The position numbers were made by a program, and so were the translations under genes. A stretch of DNA of 64,000 bases from Ricordea florida (lineage: Eukaryota > Cnidaria > Anthozoa > Corallimorpharia > Ricordeidae): positions 26,771,349-26,835,348 of the forward strand of contig OX453283.1 in assembly GCA_949710005.1 (NCBI GenBank). The letters run 5' to 3'. Positions 11,700 through 21,084 of the stretch are shown piece by piece. The notes beneath the pieces are model-generated. The model was not told where the DNA came from, did not search any database, and was given only the letters and a program-made list of their open reading frames with translations. Numbering within the stretch: position 1 is the first letter of the stretch; every line of letters begins with the position of its first letter.

Positions 11700-12085
11700 T
11701 AGCAGCTACAACCTACTGATCAATCCATTTTTCTTTAAGTTTTCATGGAAAATAAAGAAGAAAGTTAACGGAGATTTCTCTTTTTCCACACTTGCTTTGA
11801 CTTTATTGGGGATATGACAAAATTGTGCCCCTCCATAGCCCTCTATAGTAGATCTTTGACTCAACTACCCACCTCCTTGATGAACAATTATTTAACTATT
11901 TTCTAGTAGCTACTACCTACTGATCAATTTGTCTTCCTTGAAATTGTAATGGAAAATAAAGAAGAAAGTTACAGCAGTTTTCTATTTTACCCACTTGATT
12001 CGACTTTGCTGGATTTGACAAAATTGTTCCCTTCCCTGCCCCGCTAGGGTAAATCCTTATCCCAACAACCCAGCCCCTTGACCAG
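11700..12085 (+). repeat. Diverged tandem duplication, about 206-bp offset, between TRMT12 and ACAA2
   Basis: Two adjacent copies share 'acctactgatcaat', 'atggaaaataaagaagaaag', 'gactttattgg'/'gactttgctgg' and 'gacaaaattgt', at about 11700-11895 and 11906-12085. The rest of 11328-12206 is TRMT12 3' UTR with an AATAAA near 11564, and the ACAA2 upstream region. No further gene is seen. Confidence 0.6.
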
Positions 12086-12206
12086 CCTCCTTAAACGCCT
12101 CCTTCCTGACATAAGGCTTGGCGACTTTGCAGTTACGCGGCACTTTCCTCAGCACAACATACCGTCTTCCTGTCAACTGTAAAAGAACAGCCAAACAGTT
12201 TTGAAA

Positions 12207-15200
12207 ATGTCCCTCACTCGACCTGTGTACATCATTGCCGCCAAAAGAACCGCTTTTGGTGCGTTCGGAGGAAAGCTTAAAAACATGACGGCTACGGTTA
12301 TGGGGGAGCATGCAGCCGTGGCGGCATTGGCTGCGGGAAAGGTTGACCCAGCTACTGTGGATTCCTCTATTTTTGGTAACGTTATACAGGTTCGTTTTTA
12401 TCGAACATTACATGAAAGAACTGAATTTTTTATGACTGCTTGGAACGTTAGGAGTGAAGGAAAACAACGTGCAGTAAATGAAATCCTCCTTTTTTCCTGA
12501 ATTTTTCGCCAAGTGGATTGCGTGTACAAGTTGGACTTTGGTCCCATTCTGCAATTCAATTTTTGTAGAAAGAGCTGTACGCCATATTTGATCGAATTTC
12601 TACATTAATCTATGGGTCATTTCGTATGTCATCTAAAAGGTTTTACATGGTATTTAAAAACAGCTTTATGAAAAGTTTTTGTTGCAGGAAAAAAATTCCC
12701 AAAATAGTTTGTTGTGATTGATAGGTATGTACGCACCCGGGAAATGTCACAGGGGATTCCCTTCGCCGGAAATAGAATTAACAGAAAAGAAATGGACCAC
12801 TTCTACTTAAGACTAATGCTCAACTGATTGAACAGACTGAGACAGAAGTATTTAAGTCAAGGTTGAGGAGAATAATTTGACATTTAATTTCTTGGAATGA
12901 TTTCCGCACAGGTCCCTACCTCATTATGCATGCTGAAGCTGCCTTGTCTGGTGTAATGCACATGCAAATATTTCTTGTGTTCGAAGAATGAAATAGTATA
13001 GTTACAGAATGCATAATGAAGTAGGGACCTGTGCGGAAATCTTACCAATTTCTTTTTCTACCCTCTAAACCTTGGCTGTGATCCTTTGTTTGGGATCAGA
13101 GGTGTGTAAGCTAATAACTTGTAATTTGCCTATTAAAGTTTAGAGAAGTACAAGTTTTTTTTTTTTGCAACTACTTGAATCTATTTTGTTTCACTCTACA
13201 GAGTGCATCAGATGCAGCTTATCTCTCAAGACATCTTGCTTTAAGAGCCAAGGTTCCGGTAACAACACCAGCACTAACTGTCAACAGACTGTGTGGGTCT
13301 GGATTTCAAGCTGTCGTAAGTGCTGCACAAGAGATTCAGCTAGGGGAGAGTGACATTGTCCTTTGTGGAGGCTCTGAAAATATGAGTCAAGCACCATATG
13401 CATTGCGTGATGCCAGATTTGGGACCAAGTTAGGTTTAGATCTAAAGGTAAGACTTGAGCATGACTAAATAGCTATTTCTTTGGTAGATGTAGACCACAG
13501 GTAGGACAATACACATGGTTTGCATGGGCCTAGAATACTCCTTGAAAAAACCAGAGATACTTGAAATCTCCTTGAATATGATTTTCTCCTTGAAAACGCC
13601 TTGAATTTGCGGAAGCAGTGCTTGAATTTTATTTGGAGATTTCTTGAATACTCTAAAATACAGCAAAATAAGTATATTTTGACATCAAAAGATTGAATAG
13701 ATTTTCTGAGCATCTAACCTCTGTTGAGAAACAGGTATATAGGATTAAAAGCTGAAGCTTTTTATGGCTGGACAATTCATTGATTCTTATTCAAAGTGTC
13801 GAAGTAACCGTGTCTTCAGTGGGGTTTCCCATGTGTCCTGTGTAGCCTTCCCTCTAAGCAAACAAAACACAAAATCACAAAGGAAATGTGACTGGAAGTG
13901 TGAAATATATTCCACTTTGGTCCTATTTAAAAAATCTTAAACGGTACGAGAAATACATTGGTCAAAAAATGCAGAAGAAAAAAGTGAACAGAAATGATCA
14001 AAATGAAAGTGTTTGCTGGAAGAGATTGACGAAGCCAAAAATTAGAAGAGAATTGATGCCTAGATTAAATCGAAAGCAGAGGCTATAGCTAAGTTAACAT
14101 TAAATGTCCTGCAGGCAAACACTCTAAGGCGATCTGCAGAGGACAAACTTAATGATCGTGCTGCCTTAGACAAAAAATTAACTTTCATGTTGGAAAGGCT
14201 GAAGGAATGAATGATTGTTATAGTTTTGTTGTCCAACATTATTTGCTCTTACAGGTACTGCTTTTTTCCAGTGACTGTGGAAAATATGTAATATTGCGCC
14301 TGAGGAAATAGACTCCTTGAATATTGTTAAGAGTTCTTGAAAAGTCCTGGAAATGTCCTTGAATAAAATGTTATCAAGCCTGTGTGAACCATGATAGACT
14401 ACAGGTAGCACTATAGACCACATGGACCATAAAAGACCACAGGTTGCACAAAAGACCACAGGTTGCACAATAGACCATAGGACTGGGACAATAGACTACA
14501 AGTACTGGTAGCACAGTAGACTACAGGTGGCCCAAGTTCTTAATTTGTGAAAGGTTTATTGGGAATAAAGCATTTTAGATCATCAAAATAGTGTATATTT
14601 GAGGAGGTGATCATACATACCTCTTATTAATCAAGTTCGAGGTCCGTACTGTAAAATACGGACCAAGTTTTTTCCCGTCGATTTATGGCCCAAGCGCGAA
14701 GCGTGCGGGCCATAAATCGACAGGAAAAAACGAGGATCCGTATTTTACAGTACGGATCGAGAAAACAAGGTTAATAAGATATTTATTGTATCTCTGGAGT
14801 CATTTTGGCGACCAAAACTAACTTTAGTGGGCCGTACAGTGAAGTACGGCCCGCTAAATTGACCAATCACAGCGCGCGTACTAACTGAGAGATATAATAA
14901 ATATCCAGTATTTTGGTTTTAGCTTGAGGACACATTGTGGCAAGGACTAACAGATTTTCATGTCAAACTTCCAATGGGTGTGACAGGTGAAAACCTGGCA
15001 CAGAAATACAACATCACTCGACAGGATTGTGATGAATTTGCCATTCTGTCCCAACAGAGATGGGCTGCAGGTAAAAATATTTAATAATTAGCTTTGACCA
15101 ATGTGACCCCAGCAAGGTGATTTTCCAAGTTATTAATCCCTAACAACTACAATTATGATGGACATTCACAGCAAACATAGTGAATTAAATATATTGTGAT

Positions 15201-17896
15201 ATGCTGAATTAGACGAAGTAAAGTTTTCTCGAAATAGACAGAGTTTGTTTGGTAACTTCTGATCAAAGCATGCTCTGTGCTAATTACATGGTCATGTGTC
15301 ATTTAAATAATTGCATCATTGTCTATGGTATCTACCATGGTTATTCAGTTATAAGACCCACGCAGTTTTAAGATGCACCCCTAACTGCAACATAATTTTT
15401 GTGTCAAGTCAAGAAGTGAAAATTTTACTAAAACATACATTACTACAACAACCACTTGCTTAGAAATCTAGACATATGTATTTTTTCATCTTATTAGCCA
15501 ATGAGGATGGTCGATTTAAGGAGGAGATTGTTCCTGTAACAGTAAAAGGGAGAAAAGGCCCAGAGGAATTCAAGATTGATGAGCACCCTAAACCAGACAG
15601 CACAGTAGAAGGCATAGGCAAGCTACCACCGGTTTTCAAGAAGGATGGAACTATTACAGCTGCGAATGCATCGGTCAGTGTGCAGCAAAAAATACTAAAC
15701 ATAATTGAAGATAAGACTGTAATAACTTCAGATAAAGGGACTCTAGTCTGAGGCTATCAGCGTGCCGTTTATTCTCCGTCTGGTGGGAAGTTCCTGTAGG
15801 TCTAAGTATGATTCGAATACATAAGTGTGTACACATGAACGTCAATTGGGATGAAGTAACAAACTGGTGAAAGATATATTGCAGTGACCCTTGCAGTATA
15901 AATACAATAATTTTAGAGGTTGCTATTTAGCCAGAGAGGAGGATAGGTTGAAACTGGCTTGAAACTGGCTTATCAAGGCATTTTTCACTAATTGCAATCC
16001 AAGCCCTAATGGGCAGGCCAGTCATATCAAACAGGTCTACAGTGAAGACGTTTGTTTATTGTTTAATGATGAAGATGGCGAATTTTGAACCTGGAAAATT
16101 TGTGATCGAGGTACATAACTTAGATCGTTGAAGTGAAAGGTTTAATGTTATTGCTTTCTCTGCTACCTTTTTCACTGCCATATTGCATTGAATCTGATGG
16201 GTTTGTCTTTAATTAATCTGGTTCAGAATGAAAGCTAGTCAAGCTATTTTACATTCCTGCTCCACTTTTAAGCATAGTGCTTTTCTCATGTCATTAGGGT
16301 ATCTGTGATGGTGCTGCTGCACTTGTTATTGTCAGCGAGAAAGCGCTTAAAGAACACAACTTCACTCCATTGGCTAGGATTGTTTCATATTCAGTTGCTG
16401 GGGTTGACCCCACCATCATGGGGATTGGCCCAGTTCCTGCTATTAATCAAGCACTTCATAGAGCTGGAAAGAGTCTTCAAGAAATGGAGCTTATAGAGGT
16501 ATTAACCGTTCAAGTCTCAGTTGTGGTCAACCAGCATCCACTTTCTCATTACAATATTCACTGTTCATCAACCATTCAGGTTATGAGTCTGGGAATAACG
16601 AAAATGATCACCAATAGAGTTGTATTATAGAAATAAAAAACGCGCCCGAGTGCATTGTTGAGTTATATAAGCACGCAGGAATTTTTAAGAACATGAGAGA
16701 AGTGCATAGAGAAGCACCACATTAACATAAAGACATATTAAACAAGAAAAGGATTGCGAATTTTTATTAATCACAATAAGTATTCTCCTTACATGTACAT
16801 GCTTTCTTTTTATTGGCTTAAATGCTGAATGAAAAGTAAAACCGTTCCCTTTGTGGCAAGAAACAAACGTTTTCTTATTTCGTGACGTAGCTTGCGTGCA
16901 TATGTTGAGTTATAATGCACGCGCGTGACGTAAGCAGAGTGCTTTATGGAGCTATAATGAACTCGACCTGACCAACCACAGCGCGTGCAATTACTCGAAC
17001 ATTTTATAATGATATTTAAATAAATTCTCCCCACTAGTACCATAACAATACAAGAACAGTTAGGAGAAACTTATTATTGATATTAAGGCTTAAAGGGTTA
17101 AGATCCAATATGGAAAGTAGAATATTGCTCCTGAACTGTCTTCACTAGCTGTGTCTTCCTTGTTCTGAGAGTTTTGGTCCTGCAAAATAGTCTCCCTCAT
17201 TAGCTGTTGCAAATTCAAACTTCTCATTTTGATCCAGCTGCATAAAAGTACCCCCAAAACAATCAATAGTCCTTATAATCCACAGCATCAATGCATATTT
17301 TAGTAGTAGTACTAATAATTTTCAGAGTTTTTATTAGCATTTGGCATTAATTCTTAATACAATTCTGTAATAGTATAATTTTTCGGCCCGCTGCTTTCTA
17401 CCGTTGATACATAAAGTTATTGTTGTAATTAATTACTGGAGGCAGTGATGGTTGGTTTGGAGAAAATTGCTATCACTGATTGTTCTTTTCATTTTGTGTA
17501 AAAGAAGACACTGGTTATATTGTAAGGACAAAATACCGTTTAAGTGAGTAGCATAAGAACGTTCACTCTAAGCAACCAGCACACTGAATCCCATACAAAA
17601 ATCTGGAGCAAGAATTCTCTTTAAAGCCTGTAGCTTATTACATTATTGTTTGTCAGGTCAATGAAGCCTTTGCACCACAGTTCCTCGCAGTTCAAAAGGA
17701 GTTAGGTCTAGACATGGATAAGACAAACACCAATGGAGGTGCCATTGCTATGGGACACCCCGTAGGGACATCTGGAGCAAGAATTACTGGGCACCTTGTC
17801 CATGAACTACGACGAAAAGGGGCAAAATATGCTGTGGGATCAGCTTGTATTGGAGGAGGACAAGGCATTGCTGTCGTTCTTGAAAATGTACAATGA
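12207..17896 (+). CDS. ACAA2: 3-ketoacyl-CoA thiolase, mitochondrial, complete
   Basis: Six exons (12207-12389, 13202-13447, 14923-15070, 15498-15673, 16298-16498, 17657-17896) join in phase into 397 residues, exactly the human ACAA2 length. The fold is the two-domain thiolase. The nucleophile Cys92 lies in NRLCGSGFQ, His352 in [11 protein letters not shown] and Cys382 in [10 protein letters not shown], all at the human positions. [20 protein letters not shown] and [13 protein letters not shown] are typical loops. It cleaves 3-ketoacyl-CoA with CoA in the last step of mitochondrial beta-oxidation. The N-terminus [20 protein letters not shown] matches the uncleaved start of ACAA2 and there is no C-terminal peroxisomal SKL. 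The ATG at 12207 lines up with the human start. An AATAAA follows about 15 bp after the stop. The gene converges with MZT1. Confidence 0.97.
12894..13046. mobile_element. Non-autonomous hAT-like MITE, 153 bp, 8-bp target duplication
   Basis: Ends GGAATGATTTCCGCACAGG and (reverse complement) GGTAAGATTTCCGCACAGG are near-perfect terminal inverted repeats. The flanking AATTTCTT occurs on both sides (12886-12893 and 13047-13054), an 8-bp duplication as left by hAT transposases. Sister copies are at 20008, 57411, 63870 and, split, at 21683. It is located in ACAA2 intron 1. Confidence 0.9.
13500..14530 (+). pseudogene. Degenerate repeat with remnant coding fragment in ACAA2 intron 2
   Basis: The flanks are full of 'ccttgaa' and 'agaccacaggttgcac' short repeats. 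Between them, 13888-14230 shows broken coding sequence: a frame reading [19 protein letters not shown], then after frame changes [20 protein letters not shown] and [14 protein letters not shown] with a stop. The Lys/Glu/Leu composition suggests the coiled-coil C-terminus of some repeat-borne or retroposed gene. I do not recognise the family. Frameshifts and stops show it is dead. Confidence 0.4.
14625..14910 (-). mobile_element. Palindromic repeat in ACAA2 intron 2, inverted relative of 10240-10545
   Basis: The core hairpin is 'gtccgtactgtaaaatacgg' against 'ccgtattttacagtacgg', enclosing 'gatttatggcccaagcgcga' and its mirror. A second palindrome, 'ccgtacagtgaagtacgg', and the 'gaccaatcacagcgcgcgta' motif follow. 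It ends about 12 bp before the acceptor of ACAA2 exon 3. A similar 'accaaccacagcgcgtgc' motif appears at 16972-16990, probably a related fragment. Confidence 0.65.
15071..16297 (+). other. ACAA2 introns 3 and 4 apart from exon 4, no additional gene
   Basis: Apart from exon 4 (15498-15673), I see only unremarkable AT-rich intron sequence. The open frame running past exon 4 is ended by the GTCAGT donor after Ala-Ser. Confidence 0.6.
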
Positions 17897-18577
17897 ACAT
17901 TTTAATAAAAAATTCCACACACTGTAGCTGCTAGTAAATGTTACTCAAGGTTTTTGAAACTTGTCAAGTCAAGATGTTTGGATGTCAAGAGTGGTTATAA
18001 CTTTGGCAGACTTATGCATGCTGAGACTGAGTCCAGTAACTTTAACTTCAGGTTTTGGAATGCATGTAAAGATTTCCATTAAGCTCCCTTGTGGAGATTA
18101 CAGTGATACAGCAAAAAAGTGCACAATTCTCTTCTTTGGCCGTGATTGCTTAACATTTATTCACTACAAACCCATTCTTCCCTCATAAACTAACAGTTTA
18201 ATCCACTCTATATTGATCCTGAATTGTCCTTGTATTTACTTACATCCCAAAATATTTACATCTGTTCAGACATTTCAGCAAGAGAGACTTTTTACTAAAA
18301 ATACAAATGCTTTAAACTTCCCTTTTTAGCCTACATACAATGTTCTGCGATCTGCTTAGGACTAAAAAGCAATGGTTTGAAATTGCTCAGTAAATACATG
18401 TTGCAGATTAAAACTGCTTCTTTGATTTGGTGTTCACTGTCAGACTTCATACAGAACGAAAACTGTGATGCTATATTCAATCCACAGTTTTCACAACAAA
18501 AAGTTGCATATAATCCACTAGTGGGATTTTCTCCACCGCAATTCCAATCCAATTTGGCTCCAAAAGGTACTTCCTGG

Positions 18578-19397
18578 TTATCTTTCTCCACTGTCTGTTC
18601 CCTACATAGGATAAACAACAATACCAGTAGGTAATAGTCATTGTCATCATTTCTGTTATTACTCAGGGGCCGGTTGTTTGAAGGCCAATTAGCACTAACC
18701 CAGGGTTAAATTTTAACCCAGGTTTCTTTTCCTCTTGTTAAAAAGCATTTTCTCTGATAACTTTATCTATTTTATTCAGAGCATACAATTGTCAAATTGT
18801 GTTCAAAAAGAATTATACTGAATGTGCTTTTTAAACTCTCATATCTGCATTTAAATTTCACACTAACCCTTGGTTACCTTAACCTTGCTTCAAACAACCT
18901 GGCCCAAGGCTTTCATTTGCCTTAATAGGACAGTTTAATTGGACAGTACGCATCATGCCTAAGTAATTGGACTGTTCAGGCCATCACGCGCGTGCCTAAA
19001 TGGCTTTTTTTTTTCTCACTTCAAGCAAAAAAAAAAACTTGGAATTTGTGTTTTGATTCTTAAAAGAGCTTTGTATATCACAAGTTTCGTTAAAGTTACA
19101 ATTGATTGGTAACAGAACTTCATGTCTTCCAATTCAGTCCATAGGTAATCATACTCGTGATTAAACAAATCAGACTCCCGCTGCACGGTCAGCCAATTTT
19201 GTTAATCACTTGTATGATTAAGGAGATAGTTTTTAAGCCCTGAGGGGTCTCCCTGTGACGAGTAAAATGGTCTGGCATTAGCCAGATTAAAATCTCTAAA
19301 GACCCTATTGGACTCCACTCAGTCCTGTTACCATTACTAATATTATTATTAGTAGCAGTAGCAGTAGAAGGAGGAGGAGGAGGAGGAGGAGGAGTAG

Positions 19398-19441
<44 letters not shown>

Positions 19442-19442
19442 A

Positions 19443-19484
<42 letters not shown>

Positions 19485-19612
19485 TGGTAGTGGTAGTGGT
19501 AGTGGTAGTGGTAGTGGTAGTGGTAGTGGTAGTGGTAGTGGTAGTGGTAGTGGTAGTGGTAGTGGTAGTGGTAGTGGTAGTGGTAGTGGTAGTGGTAGTG
19601 GTAGTGGTAGTG

Positions 19613-19646
<34 letters not shown>

Positions 19647-20675
19647 TAGTGGTAGTAGTTGTAGTTGTGGTAGTAGTGGTAGTAGTGGTAGTAGTGGTAG
19701 TAGTGGTGGTAGTATATCAGTTACCTGTAGGGCTGATGCCTCTCTTCTTAGTTCCTGTACCACTGATGCTAGCGCTTCAGGGTTCACTCCAGCTTCACAA
19801 AGTTTCACACAGATCGCCAAGGACTCTGGATCAAGCCCTGTGTTCAGTAGTTTGGACATCTCAACTAATGCTAAAATGGATAAAAGATTGTTCCTTTCAT
19901 GAGTCCTGCTAAATTTCACCATTAGTAAAACTGGTATAAAAGTTTCAATAGAAACTCCACAGAATATATAATGCAAAGGATATAGAGTGGCAATCCAGGG
20001 CATGTACGGAATGATTTCCGCACAGGTCCCTACTTCATTATGCATGCTGAAGCTGCCTTGTCTGGTGTAATGCACTTGCAAATATTTCTTGTTCGAAGAA
20101 TGAAATAGTATTAAGTTACAGAATGCATAATGAAGTAGGGACCTGTGCAAAAATCTTACAGCATGTACTACTCTTCAGTCTCTTACACGCCTTTCCATTG
20201 CAACAGAGTCAATTATCTTTTTTGAGGTGGAAGGGCGTCTTGGCGTTAGCTCACATTGCAAAAAGAAGCCATCGTATTAATTTCGGTTCAGCGGGGGGTG
20301 GGTGCGTACACGTAGGATTAAGCACTGCCCAGGGTGATTGAATTGCAAAACTTTGTACTGTAAAGAATCGAGCTGTCTCAAAATATTTCGAGTTGCTAGA
20401 TTCAGAATTGTATCAGAAACAATCAGAAGTTTGTTTTCTGGTAAAGTAACTTAAATCCCAGAGAGCAACGACTTCAAACACGTCAGTTAATTATCGAATT
20501 TAGGTGAGAAAGTTGATGACACTACACTGCAACACTGCTGAAAGAATAAACTAGCAACTGCCCAAAAACCTGCTTAAAATGACCATAGATATGAAATCTC
20601 AAAATCAAGCAAAACAGTACCTTCCATAGCTTCTCGAGCCGAAGCAACTTTCGAGTTTGCCCTGTTTTCTGCCAT
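18578..20675 (-). CDS. MZT1: Mitotic-spindle organizing protein 1 (MOZART1)
   Basis: Exon 1 (20621-20675) encodes [18 protein letters not shown]. Exon 2 (19725-19870) encodes [20 protein letters not shown] and [20 protein letters not shown], ending REASALQ. These are the signature helices of MZT1 (human [20 protein letters not shown] and INPEALSSVIKEL). The most likely last exon is 18578-18601 (acceptor after 'cctatgtag'), giving GTDSGER and a stop, 74 residues in total; the human protein has 82. This short third exon is the weak point, because the C-terminal tail is not conserved. MZT1 is a small subunit that binds the N-termini of gamma-tubulin complex proteins and helps recruit gamma-TuRC to spindle poles. 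An AATAAA lies on this strand at 18161-18156. It is head-to-head with BORA. Confidence 0.85.
19350..19712 (+). repeat. Compound microsatellite (AGT)n / (GGTAGT)n, about 360 bp
   Basis: The tract passes through GAGGAG, then pure AGT repeats, then about 20 GGTAGT repeats, then mixed AGT/GGT. It lies in MZT1 intron 2 and ends about 12 bp from the exon 2 splice donor at 19724. It creates poly-Val and poly-Leu open frames that are not genes. Confidence 0.95.
20008..20160. mobile_element. hAT-like MITE copy, 153 bp
   Basis: It has the same ends as the element at 12894. The 8-bp duplication GCATGTAC is perfect at 20000-20007 and 20161-20168. It is located in MZT1 intron 1. Confidence 0.92.
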
Positions 20676-21084
20676 TTTGAATTGTTGCGCCAGGATTTAG
20701 CGGGCAGCGGGCTTCACTGTAGCCATACTTTATAAGAAAATATCAAACGATCGCCATTGTAAACTACTTAATAAATCTCATACAGCACTAAAACCTCCTC
20801 TAGCACAAAATAATTCAGAGCTTACAAATTAAGATGGAAAATAAAAATTAGGATGATTCTTACAGGGAATATTTCATACTTGGTTTTCACCTATTATCAA
20901 TGCTTAGTATGCTAATTCTCCTTAACAGTTACGTCAGCTTTTTTCGCTCAGCGGTAGAGCGCGAGCGGTAGATTCAAATAGAGTTTACGACCAGTTCGAT
21001 TTAATTAGCTTTTCGATCAAGTGTTTTTGTTGTAAGATTTTTTATCTATTTTATTGATTTAACGTTTGTGGAACGTAATCAGAA
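20676..21084. promoter_or_regulatory. Bidirectional promoter region of MZT1 and BORA
   Basis: 409 bp lie between the two opposed start codons. TTACGTCA at about 20929-20936 is a CRE/ATF-like site. Next to the MZT1 ATG there is TTTGAA followed by TTGTTGCGCC, which resembles a CHR element beside a CDE/E2F-like GC box, though in unusual orientation. The regulatory reading is inference; the spacing and orientation are directly seen. Confidence 0.6.

Noticed and set aside
18331-18634. Overlapping 96-codon (minus) and 85-codon (plus) frames downstream of ACAA2
   Set aside because: No recognisable domain on either strand. The minus frame overlaps the likely last exon and 3' UTR of MZT1.
19305-20150. 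Poly-Leu (minus) and poly-Val (plus) open frames over 19350-19712
   Set aside because: They are translations of a trinucleotide/hexanucleotide microsatellite. Only the part over 19725-19870 on the minus strand is real coding sequence (MZT1 exon 2).
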